Assembly: GCF_002797975.1 (NCBI RefSeq)
Contig: NZ_PGET01000001.1
Location: forward strand, 4,452,001 to 4,516,000
Direction: 5' to 3'
DNA length: 64,000 bases
From: [Clostridium] celerecrescens 18A
Lineage (GTDB): Bacteria > Bacillota > Clostridia > Lachnospirales > Lachnospiraceae
Part shown: piece by piece, positions 36,190 through 42,761 of the stretch
Layout: each line of letters opens with the position of its first letter
How positions within the stretch are numbered: position 1 is the stretch's first letter
Made by a program: the position numbers and the translations under genes
The notes under the pieces: model-generated
Told to the model about the DNA's origin: nothing
The model's input: the letters and a program-made list of their open reading frames with translations, nothing else
Database searches by the model: none

Positions 36190-37446
36190 ATGGAAATTAA
36201 AGGATTGACCACGGAAGAGTGGAAGGCAGAAAAGAAGAAAAAGAAGGCACAGTTTACAGCAATGCAGAATCTGCCCTATGAGGTCAAGATAAAACGGGCA
36301 GAGCAGAGGGCCTATGAATTTATATCAGAGTTAGACGAGAGAAGACTGAACGCCCATGTGAGCGTTGGTGGTCTTGACAGTTTAGTTTTGTATCTATGGC
36401 TTAAGAGCATTGGAATTGATGTACCTGCCGTGTCAGTATCATCTTTGGAGGATCGGAGCATTCAACGGGTACATAAAGCCTTGGGAATCATAAGCATAGC
36501 ACCTGGAAAGAGTAAGGTTGCTGTTTTGAATGAAGTGGGTTTTCCGGTCATCTCAAAAAAGATAGCTGGACGCATTGATACACTGCAGCACCCTACGGTG
36601 AAGAATAAAACGGTCCGCCATGCAATTATTACCGGGGAATGTGGAGCTCAAGGGCATTATGCGAAGAACAGCCGAATGAAGCTGCCACAGAAATGGCTTA
36701 ACAAGTTTGGTGGATATGAAAATGAGAATGAAGGTGTAAATTACCAGATGCCGGACTTCCTTGTGTCAAACAAGTGTTGCTTGTTCATGAAGGAACAACC
36801 TTGCGACAAATGGGCCAAAGAGCATAACAGCCGTCCTTTCCTCGGACTTATGGCAAGCGAGGGAGGCCAGAGAGAAGAGGCTCTTATAGATCATGGGTGC
36901 AACTACTTTGGTAAGACAGTAATCCGCAGTGCGCCGTTTGCTCCCTTCATGCGGAATGACATTCTTACGTTAGCACTTGAAATGGATAAGTGGTACAAAG
37001 AACACCTTGAAATATTTGCAGCAGCATTCCATGAACAGCCATACGGTAAAAATAAAGACGGAAGTCTCAAAGAATACGAGCCACTGGATACCATCATTCC
37101 AGAGATATACGGAACGATAGATCGGGACGATAATGGAATGCTTTATACAACGGATGCACAGCGTACCGGATGCAGCATGTGTGGATTCGGAATCCACATG
37201 GAGAAGCGTCCACATAGATTTGATAAGCTGCGAGATCGAAATGAAAAAGAATGGGAATTCTGGATGTACAAATGCTGTGTTGACAAAGATACCGGAGAAA
37301 GATTTGGTTGGGGTAAGGTATTGGATTACATAGGCGTAGAATGGGAAAACAAATGGAACGAAGTTCCGAAGGATAAGGAGCAGATACCAGGGCAAATGAA
37401 CATTGCTGATTATCCGGGATTAGTGCCTGAATCAATGATCAGCTAA
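36190..37446 (+). CDS. Phage phosphoadenosine-phosphosulfate reductase-like protein
   Basis: The 418-residue protein has the PP-loop of the adenine-nucleotide alpha-hydrolase superfamily as HVSVGGLDSLVLYLWL near residue 58; the usual SGGxDS Ser is Val. Cysteine pairs follow (NKCCLFMKEQPCDKWAKEH near 195 and GCSMCGFGIHMEKR near 327), which could hold a metal. Phage members of this family are common, but their reaction is unknown; links to thio-modification of nucleic acid are only suggested. AAGGAGG lies 43 bases upstream of the ATG with an in-frame open stretch, so a non-standard start near 36154 is possible. Confidence 0.78.
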   Translation: MEIKGLTTEEWKAEKKKKKAQFTAMQNLPYEVKIKRAEQRAYEFISELDERRLNAHVSVGGLDSLVLYLWLKSIGIDVPAVSVSSLEDRSIQRVHKALGIISIAPGKSKVAVLNEVGFPVISKKIAGRIDTLQHPTVKNKTVRHAIITGECGAQGHYAKNSRMKLPQKWLNKFGGYENENEGVNYQMPDFLVSNKCCLFMKEQPCDKWAKEHNSRPFLGLMASEGGQREEALIDHGCNYFGKTVIRSAPFAPFMRNDILTLALEMDKWYKEHLEIFAAAFHEQPYGKNKDGSLKEYEPLDTIIPEIYGTIDRDDNGMLYTTDAQRTGCSMCGFGIHMEKRPHRFDKLRDRNEKEWEFWMYKCCVDKDTGERFGWGKVLDYIGVEWENKWNEVPKDKEQIPGQMNIADYPGLVPESMIS

Positions 37447-37481
37447 ACGAAGATTTTCAGGATTATTGTTCTTTGACAATT

Positions 37482-37499
37482 GAATATTGATAGTTGGTA
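37482..37499 (+). repeat. Left arm of an 18-bp perfect inverted repeat
   Basis: GAATATTGATAGTTGGTA is exactly complementary to 37808-37825, which is the 5' arm of the terminator hairpin after the small membrane gene. The repeats bracket that gene. Confidence 0.7.
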
Positions 37500-37549
37500 G
37501 CAAATGCGGTATGATAAATCATATAATTCATACAAAGGGGGAAAGCGGA

Positions 37550-37783
37550 ATGCTACAGATTGGAGCTTTGCTGATGTTGATTTCAGGACTGTGGGATATA
37601 TTTGGTGCTTCAAAGAGGATTGACAAGAGCAAGCTTGGGGTGGGAGAGACCGTGGAAATTGCCGCAGAGAAAATCAAGAGTAGGGGAAGGCGTTTTATTT
37701 TGCTGGCAATAATAGCATCTATAGTTAGCTTATTCATGCCGCAGATTGTAATGTTAATTCTTTATTTCGTCAATTTGTTCTAG
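37550..37783 (+). CDS. Small two-helix membrane protein, probable phage accessory gene
   Basis: The 77-residue product has two transmembrane helices (about residues 2-20 and 50-74) separated by a charged loop. GGGGGAAAGCGG precedes the ATG. It has its own terminator, and an upstream region separates it from the PAPS-reductase-like gene, as expected for a gene expressed independently of the phage cycle. Function unknown. Confidence 0.6.
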   Translation: MLQIGALLMLISGLWDIFGASKRIDKSKLGVGETVEIAAEKIKSRGRRFILLAIIASIVSLFMPQIVMLILYFVNLF

Positions 37784-37807
37784 AATTTTTTTATAGATAA
37801 AATAGAT

Positions 37808-37840
37808 TACCAACTATCAATATTCGATAGTTGGTTTTTT
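37808..37840 (+). terminator. Intrinsic terminator, one arm shared with an upstream repeat
   Basis: CCAACTATC and GATAGTTGG (37810-37818 and 37825-37833) pair around a six-base loop, followed by TTTTTT. Its 5' arm is also complementary to 37482-37499. Confidence 0.85.
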
Positions 37841-37863
37841 ATTGTCCAAAAGGAGGAGATTGA

Positions 37864-38070
37864 TTGAGAAAATCACCAAAAGAGCGCCGGAATCAGTATG
37901 TGCAAGCGCAGAGGATTACTATGGTAGAGGCAGCTATTGCAGTTAAAGCCCCGCCTGTCATGACCTTCTCTGCAACGATGCCGGCATTTACATATACAAG
38001 CTTATGTTCAGATCGGGGGCTACGGGAACCGCCGGCGAAAAGAAAGAAGGTAGAGTGTGAAACTAGATAA
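37864..38070 (+). CDS. Phage hypothetical protein
   Basis: The 68-residue basic product begins at TTG with AAGGAGGAG eight bases upstream. It has a Lys/Arg-rich N-terminus and tail. It overlaps the following gene by 14 bases. No domain recognised. Confidence 0.5.
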   Translation: MRKSPKERRNQYVQAQRITMVEAAIAVKAPPVMTFSATMPAFTYTSLCSDRGLREPPAKRKKVECETR

Positions 38071-38254
38071 TAATAAAAAGATCGTTGTTCAGGTTTATCC
38101 CAGTAGGAAGTTCGGAATAGTGATCGGCAGCAACGATGGCCTGATCGGGATCCTGCAGGACAACGGTGAGTACATAGATGTGCCTCAGGAGAGGTTGAGG
38201 ATTATTTCAGAGGAGGTGGAGAAGGATGGAAAATACAAGGGCAATATCAAATAA
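38057..38254 (+). CDS. Phage hypothetical protein
   Basis: The 65-residue product starts at GTG inside the end of the previous gene (AGAAAGAAGGTAGA upstream). It is beta-rich (KIVVQVYPSRKFGIVIG) with a charged tail, and overlaps the start of the next small gene. Unknown function. Confidence 0.55.
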   Translation: MKLDNNKKIVVQVYPSRKFGIVIGSNDGLIGILQDNGEYIDVPQERLRIISEEVEKDGKYKGNIK

Positions 38255-38384
38255 CAAGAAATGTCTGTGTTGTGAAAAATTATATCCTTCTGACACAGAT
38301 CAGAAAAGGTGTACTTGTGAGCGGGCAGGGTGGTTGTTCGCAGTTGGGACTTGGCACCAGCCGAAGATCAAGGGCAAGCATTGA
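38226..38384 (+). CDS. Small zinc-ribbon-like phage protein
   Basis: The 52-residue product has CLCCEKLY and a downstream RCTCERAG, giving two cysteine pairs that could bind zinc. GTGGAGAAGG lies just before the ATG. It overlaps the end of the preceding gene and runs up to the late-regulator gene. No function recognised. Confidence 0.55.
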   Translation: MENTRAISNNKKCLCCEKLYPSDTDQKRCTCERAGWLFAVGTWHQPKIKGKH

Positions 38385-38394
38385 CAGCAGGGAG

Positions 38395-38886
38395 GTGACG
38401 AAGATAGATAAAGAAATTTTGATTGAATATTCCGATGCACTGGCTCGGATGAAGCTTCTACGGGAGCAACTGCAGAAAAAGCAGGAACACCTAGACAGGC
38501 TTAGGGAGCGGGGGTATGTGGTAGCGGATACAGTGACCATGGGGAAGAGAGGAAAGAAGCCCCTGGGAACAGCAGTGATCATCGGGTACCCGTTTCCTGA
38601 ATCCCAGAGAGCTTCCAGGGCCTATGAAAGGTGTTACGCCATCTTGATGGATGAGGAGGAGGAGCTTCTGGAGTTGATCGGAGAGGTGGAGGAGTACATA
38701 GCTGGGATCGATAAGGTGGAGATCAGAAACATTATGACCTTGTACTATGTGGAGAATATGAATTGGGTGCAGGTGGCCCATAGAATGAATGACTTGTACA
38801 AGGATCAGATCTTTAAGGGAAAGATGAGATGTTACACGGATGATAGCTGTCGTTGCAAACATGATAGGTTTCTGGAAAAAGATTGA
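38395..38886 (+). CDS. RinA/DUF1492-like late transcription regulator
   Basis: The 163-residue protein has a long N-terminal coiled coil (about residues 5-45) and a C-terminal helix-turn-helix resembling sigma-70 region 4 (RNIMTLYYVENMNWVQVAHRMN). This matches phage RinA-like activators that switch on packaging and structural genes. The start is uncertain: GGGAGG directly abuts GTG 38395, and an ATA nine bases later has better spacing. It lies upstream of the accessory island and terminase genes. Confidence 0.65.
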   Translation: MTKIDKEILIEYSDALARMKLLREQLQKKQEHLDRLRERGYVVADTVTMGKRGKKPLGTAVIIGYPFPESQRASRAYERCYAILMDEEEELLELIGEVEEYIAGIDKVEIRNIMTLYYVENMNWVQVAHRMNDLYKDQIFKGKMRCYTDDSCRCKHDRFLEKD

Positions 38887-38962
38887 AAACGACGGCTACG
38901 ACGGTTTTTTAGTGATATTATTTAAACTAGGAAACCTGAAAAAACAGAGGAGGAAAATAATT

Positions 38963-39382
38963 ATGGAAAATAGATTTTGTTTACAGATGGTGAGTTGTGG
39001 TGAGGGTTGCTGTGGTAACGGTGGTTCAGAAAACGTATATTCTACAGAAGAGACCGTATGTGGTAAATGGATTGACGGTAAGCCGATTTACCGGAAGGTG
39101 ATTTCCGGGACACTTGCTGCAAACAGTGGAAACTCAATTGCATTTGCAAATGTGCCTGAACTTAATATAGATCGGGTAATCAATTTGTACGGAAACATGG
39201 TTGAGAAACAAAATGTGCAAATTACATTACAGACATCCTATAATCGTACAAATGGATTGTTTGCTGCAATAAATATGGTTTACAATAATACTACTAAAAA
39301 CATTGATTATCATTTTTTAAACAATGAAGGTACTTACTCTGGTTGTACAGCCTACGTGGTCATCGAATACACAAAACAGTAA
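38963..39382 (+). CDS. Stand-alone Cys-rich tail-fibre-tip-like protein
   Basis: The 139-residue product begins with a cysteine-rich leader (SCGEGCCGNGG near residues 11-21). It continues with TVCGKWIDGKPIYRKVI near 33-48 and ends with TAYVVIEYTKQ, both typical of phage tail-fibre C-terminal tips. There is no signal peptide. GAGGAGGAAAA precedes the ATG. Such tips are normally at the end of long fibres; here it is a separate short gene upstream of the terminase. It may be an alternative receptor-binding tip, or have another role. Confidence 0.65.
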   Translation: MENRFCLQMVSCGEGCCGNGGSENVYSTEETVCGKWIDGKPIYRKVISGTLAANSGNSIAFANVPELNIDRVINLYGNMVEKQNVQITLQTSYNRTNGLFAAINMVYNNTTKNIDYHFLNNEGTYSGCTAYVVIEYTKQ

Positions 39383-39494
39383 TGCCCCCTATGGCTGCCT
39401 GCTGTAAGCATGATGGCTACAATCTTCTGGAATTAGCATTTATATGTATTTTTGAAAAAAAGGCTATTAAAAAAACATAAGCGAGGTAAATTAT

Positions 39495-40085
39495 ATGTGC
39501 GAAGATAAAAAGAGTTGTATTACAATTAACTGTGGGTGTTGTAGTAATAGCAATGGTAATGGTAATAGCAATGGTAATGGCAATGGCAATGATAGCACAC
39601 CAGTTGGAACCGTAATTTCGTATATGGGAACAAGTGCTCCCGAGCATTACTTCATATGCGACGGAACTATTTATAATATTGCTGATTACAAAGATTTTTC
39701 ACAATTCATTAGAGATCAATTTGGTTCTTATGATTTTTTTGGAGGTGACGGAACTACAACCTTTGCCATACCCGATTTAAGAAACGAATTTTTAAGAGGT
39801 TATCATGGAGATAAAACAGAAAAACTTTCAGGTGATATAGGTATACATCAGAAAGCAACAAATCATTTAGGCCTAATGGCATACGGAGGCTCCACCCGAT
39901 TACTTCAAAGTAGGTCAGTTGATTCGAATACTACAGAAACACAGACCGAAGTAGATAGTTATCGTTTAGGAGTCAACTGGAGAAACTATGGTCAAAGTGC
40001 TATAGGAAATGATGTTGGAGGTGTAGGTACATATACGTCTCGCCCAACCAACACAGCAGTTCTTTATTGTATTAAATACGAATAA
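39495..40085 (+). CDS. Stand-alone tail collar-domain protein with Cys-rich leader and NG repeat
   Basis: The 196-residue product begins with CITINCGCCS, then a hexanucleotide-encoded Asn-Gly/Ser run (about residues 18-33). It continues into a phage tail collar domain: PVGTVISYMG, FICDGTIYNI and FAIPDLRNEFLRGYHGD. The end, RPTNTAVLYCIKYE, is the usual end of such fibres. AGCGAGG lies before the ATG. It is the second tail-fibre-like gene placed between the late regulator and terminase. Confidence 0.72.
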   Translation: MCEDKKSCITINCGCCSNSNGNGNSNGNGNGNDSTPVGTVISYMGTSAPEHYFICDGTIYNIADYKDFSQFIRDQFGSYDFFGGDGTTTFAIPDLRNEFLRGYHGDKTEKLSGDIGIHQKATNHLGLMAYGGSTRLLQSRSVDSNTTETQTEVDSYRLGVNWRNYGQSAIGNDVGGVGTYTSRPTNTAVLYCIKYE

Positions 40086-40342
40086 AGCATTACTGATAGT
40101 GTACCAAGCAAGACATTACAGTAATGGCTTAGCTTTGACGGCTGCCAGGTGTAACAGCTTGGCAGCTGATTGATACAGTTCTTTGTTTCCTGGTTTCTGT
40201 ATCTGTATAAAAGCTAAACAAAAACTAGAGCAATACTTATTCTCCTTTTTGAAAACGCTTGTCGAAATTTGGCCGATGGGTGTTTTCTTTTGGTAAAATA
40301 TGGTGTATAATAAAAGAAAATGATATAGGGGGAATAAGAGTC
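40086..40342 (+). promoter_or_regulatory. Regulatory region of the DUF3825 gene
   Basis: A hairpin GCTGCCA/TGGCAGC (40141-40166) may separate it from the fibre gene. A second imperfect hairpin (GAAAACGC to GTGTTTTC, 40251-40290) precedes a good -10 TATAAT just before the ribosome binding site AGGGGGA. The segment GGTGTTTTCTTTTGG near 40280 recurs as GGTGTTTCCTTTTGG near 41402, each followed by a TATAAT or TATGAT box. Confidence 0.5.
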
Positions 40343-41158
40343 ATGGAGAAGGAATATTCGCCAGAGGGTTATCTATATAAAGATGCATATATGGGAAATA
40401 TGGAGTCTTATCAGAAAAAGATTAATTACTTAGCAAACACTGTGCAGCCAGAAGAGTGGGGGTATTCTGAAGCTGAGGGAAATTATAAAGAGAATTTCAT
40501 TTTAAAAAATTATATTTTATATACATACGATCAAGTAAAAGAAGAAGGAAAGATAGAGATTTCCTCTGATGGCAATAACATGTGCTTCAACACAGGTCTG
40601 CAAACTCTGAATGGAAACGATATTTTTGCTTTTTTTGCAACTTGCACAAGTAAGGTTGCTAAGCCTGATCAGAAGTGGTATTTTATAGGTTTTTGCCAAG
40701 GTGTAGAAAGTAGGATGAAATGTTTTTCAAAGCTCCCTGATGTAGCGGATTATTTTACCAATCCCTCTGATTTTATTTTTGATCGTAAATTGGAATTAAT
40801 ATTGGACTATGATCATATAATAGATGATAATTACGAAAGATTTGTAGATATAGGCTATACCGATAAACATTTGATAAAAGCATTACTTATGAATGCGACA
40901 GCAACAATAAAAGAAAAGTTAAAAAGAAATTACAAATTGGCCATTCCTCAATATTTTACTGATAAGGGTACTGGTGAATCTAAAATTCAATTATTACTAC
41001 CTTTATTTTTAAAAGGAAACAATAATATTGCTGATTTAGCGCTGGTGGTGGATAAAACAAATCACAATTATATTGGAAAGACGGTTTTGACGATTGGATG
41101 GGCATATGTAAACTCAAGACGCATTGTTAAGCCAGATGCTGATTGGCTTAAAATTTAG
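40343..41158 (+). CDS. DUF3825-domain protein, phage accessory gene
   Basis: The 271-residue product is soluble. Its middle has CFNTGLQTLNGNDIFAFF near residues 76-93. The C-terminal part reads KRNYKLAIPQYFTD, IQLLLPLFLKG, DLALVVDKT and TIGWAYVNSRRIVKPDADWL, a pattern I recognise as the DUF3825 domain. The biochemical role of the domain is not settled. The gene is more A+T rich than the structural genes and has its own promoter region and terminators, so it reads as a lysogenic conversion or defence gene. AGGGGGA lies before the ATG. Confidence 0.7.
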   Translation: MEKEYSPEGYLYKDAYMGNMESYQKKINYLANTVQPEEWGYSEAEGNYKENFILKNYILYTYDQVKEEGKIEISSDGNNMCFNTGLQTLNGNDIFAFFATCTSKVAKPDQKWYFIGFCQGVESRMKCFSKLPDVADYFTNPSDFIFDRKLELILDYDHIIDDNYERFVDIGYTDKHLIKALLMNATATIKEKLKRNYKLAIPQYFTDKGTGESKIQLLLPLFLKGNNNIADLALVVDKTNHNYIGKTVLTIGWAYVNSRRIVKPDADWLKI

Positions 41159-41291
41159 GCTTGCAAATTACTACAATATGTAGTATATTTGATACAGACG
41201 TTTAATTAGATTATAAAAAGTAGAGATTTTATTAGTGTTCTATCATAGTTTTATAAGTATAATAGTTTTATTGTAGACTCTTATAAGATTT

Positions 41292-41352
41292 AAAAGAGGC
41301 GCCCGTGCGGTGCCTCTTTTTTCATGAGGCGGTCAACACCGTCTCTTTTTTT
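41292..41352 (+). terminator. Two tandem intrinsic terminators
   Basis: The first is AGAGGCGCC/GGTGCCTCT followed by TTTTTT (41292-41322). The second is GAGGCGGT/ACCGTCTC followed by TTTTTTT (41326-41352). They stop transcription after the DUF3825 gene. The second is nearly identical to the terminator at 41537. Confidence 0.85.
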
Positions 41353-41460
41353 GATAACAATACATCACTGAGAAAGCACCTGTATTGGTTATGCCTTGAT
41401 AGGTGTTTCCTTTTGGGAAATTTGGGCGTATGATAGAAGAAAAGCAAAGGATAGAAACGT

Positions 41461-41538
41461 ATGTATGTATTAGGTTTTCTTTGTTACTTTGCACCTATAG
41501 CGGTAATTATCATTATTTTAGCGATAATCAATAGTTAA
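41461..41538 (+). CDS. 25-residue hydrophobic peptide
   Basis: ATG at 41461 with AAAGGA upstream opens a 25-codon frame whose product is almost wholly one membrane helix (YFAPIAVIIIILAII). It has an upstream element like that of the DUF3825 gene, with a -10 TATGAT near 41430, and its own terminator straight after the stop. This is the size and shape of type I toxin peptides or small regulatory membrane peptides; I see no clear antisense RNA promoter. Unknown function. Confidence 0.5.
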   Translation: MYVLGFLCYFAPIAVIIIILAIINS

Positions 41539-41564
41539 GAGGCGGTCAATCCCGTCTCTTTTTT
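41537..41564 (+). terminator. Intrinsic terminator after the 25-residue peptide
   Basis: AGAGGCGG and CCGTCTCT pair around TCAATC, followed by TTTTTT. It is a near copy of the hairpin at 41326. Confidence 0.85.
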
Positions 41565-41625
41565 AATATCCAAAACAAACGAATGAGAAAAAGCAACAAA
41601 ATAAAAACTTTCTTGTGGATAGTTA

Positions 41626-41654
41626 TTGACATACGGTGCACCGTATGATATGAT
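41626..41654 (+). promoter_or_regulatory. Strong promoter containing a perfect palindromic operator
   Basis: TTGACA (41626-41631), 17-base spacer, TATGAT (41649-41654). The spacer is filled by ATACGGTGCACCGTAT (41631-41646), a perfect 16-base palindrome, so a dimeric repressor of TetR type or similar would block the promoter completely. Confidence 0.85.
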
Positions 41655-41679
41655 ATATACATAAGGAGGTGAGATACAG

Positions 41680-41799
41680 ATGAGAGGCAGAAGCCGAAAG
41701 AAAAAGCCCGATAGCAAACTCAAGACTTGGCTGGTCGGAGTGCTAACGGACTTAATAGTAGGAATAATCCTTCTATTCATTTCAAAGCTACTCAAGTAG
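41680..41799 (+). CDS. 39-residue membrane peptide under a palindromic operator
   Basis: ATG 41680 has AAGGAGGTGAG upstream. The product has a very basic N-terminus (RGRSRKKK), then one transmembrane helix (about residues 18-36), ending in SKLLK. A strong regulated promoter lies immediately upstream and a terminator immediately downstream, so this is a self-contained unit. It could be a type I toxin-like or holin-like peptide or a small membrane regulator. Confidence 0.65.
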   Translation: MRGRSRKKKPDSKLKTWLVGVLTDLIVGIILLFISKLLK

Positions 41800-41800
41800 C

Positions 41801-41826
41801 GGAGAGGGGCGAAAGCCCTTCTCTAT
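41801..41826 (+). terminator. Hairpin after the 39-residue peptide gene
   Basis: GAGAGGGGC and GCCCTTCTC (one G-T pair) pair around a GAAA tetraloop, followed by a weak T-rich tail. Confidence 0.65.
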
Positions 41827-41862
41827 AACTTATTATAACACACTCATCTGTATAAAATCAAT

Positions 41863-41976
41863 ATGTCGGATAATTTGAGATTTTTAGGTATCTTCTTCAT
41901 CGCCTTGGCATGTGCGAGACTAGCAATAGGCTTGTATTGTATGTGGAGGGATAGCCGTGGAAGAAAAGAAGATTAG
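41863..41976 (+). CDS. Possible 37-residue membrane peptide
   Basis: A short frame (MSDNLRFLGIFFIALACARLA...) with one hydrophobic helix and a basic tail overlaps the start of the next gene by 20 bases. No ribosome binding site is visible before its ATG, so it may be leader sequence only. Confidence 0.3.
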   Translation: MSDNLRFLGIFFIALACARLAIGLYCMWRDSRGRKED

Positions 41977-42142
41977 GTCACAGGACAAATGGAACGCAAA
42001 AGCTGGTCTGATCAGTAAATCCTATAAACTGAAACGGGAATTGACAGAACAGTTCGCAGAGGCCTGTGAGAAGGCAGGAGTTAGCCAGGCAGGACAGATT
42101 ACCAAAATGATGAAAGAGTTTATTGCTGAACAGAATAAGTAG
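41957..42142 (+). CDS. Small ribbon-helix-helix-like phage protein
   Basis: The 61-residue product starts at GTG with GTGGAGGG upstream. The sequence SKSYKLKRELTEQFAEACEKAGVSQAGQITKMMKEFI has the strand-helix-helix pattern of Arc/CopG-type DNA-binding proteins. It is followed by a terminator and then the terminase genes. Confidence 0.6.
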   Translation: MEEKKIRSQDKWNAKAGLISKSYKLKRELTEQFAEACEKAGVSQAGQITKMMKEFIAEQNK

Positions 42143-42149
42143 TACAGAG

Positions 42150-42177
42150 AAGCATTCGGGAAACCGGGTGCTTTTTC
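42150..42177 (+). terminator. Intrinsic terminator before the packaging genes
   Basis: AGCATTCGG and CCGGGTGCT pair around a GAAA-type loop, followed by TTTTTCT. Confidence 0.8.
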
Positions 42178-42227
42178 TATTGCATGAAAATGTTTTGATA
42201 TCTAAAACGACGAAAGGAGTGAGACTG

Positions 42228-42761
42228 ATGGCATTGACAGCCAAACAGAAAATATTTGCAGATGAATACCTGATTGATCTTAATGCCACCAGGGCTTACA
42301 AGGTGGCGTATCCCAGGGTCAAGAAGGATGAAACGGCTAGAGCAAACAGCAGCCGAATGCTAACAAATGCTAACGTTGCCGTTTATGTTGAAAAGCGCAT
42401 GAAAGACCGGGAGAAGCGTACTGAGATCACACAGGACATGGTTTTAAAGGAGTTAGCAAAGATCGGTTTTGCAGATGTCACTGACTTTGTGACGATTGAA
42501 AGCAAAGGGAGCTATAAAGCAGTACAGGTAAAGTCCACAGGTGAAATGCCCGAGGATAAGCTGGGGGCCATTGCCGGCATTAAAGAAGGGGCTAATGGGA
42601 TAGAGATCAAGCTGAATGATAAGGGCAAGGCCCTAGAACTGATCGGCAGGCACTTGGGTATGTTTAAGGATAAGCTCGAAGTATCTGGAGAGGTTAAGAC
42701 TACAAATCCTTATGCGGGCCTAACCACGGACGAATTAAAGAAGCTGATACGCGATGGATAG
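42228..42761 (+). CDS. Terminase small subunit
   Basis: The 177-residue protein begins ALTAKQKIFADEYLIDLNATRAYKVAYP, the N-terminal helix-turn-helix of the Terminase_2 family. It continues with RMLTNANVAVYVEKRMKDRE and a C-terminal oligomerisation part. It recognises the phage packaging site. AAAGGAGTGAG precedes the ATG, and the stop overlaps the large-subunit start by 8 bases. Confidence 0.92.
   Translation: MALTAKQKIFADEYLIDLNATRAYKVAYPRVKKDETARANSSRMLTNANVAVYVEKRMKDREKRTEITQDMVLKELAKIGFADVTDFVTIESKGSYKAVQVKSTGEMPEDKLGAIAGIKEGANGIEIKLNDKGKALELIGRHLGMFKDKLEVSGEVKTTNPYAGLTTDELKKLIRDG

Noticed and set aside
38963..40085. Diversity-generating retroelement targets in the fibre-like genes
   Set aside because: No reverse transcriptase gene or template repeat is seen in the window.
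41535..41795. 86-codon minus-strand frame over the 39-residue peptide gene
   Set aside because: It is a shadow of a well-supported plus-strand unit with promoter, ribosome binding site and terminator; no ribosome binding site on the minus strand.
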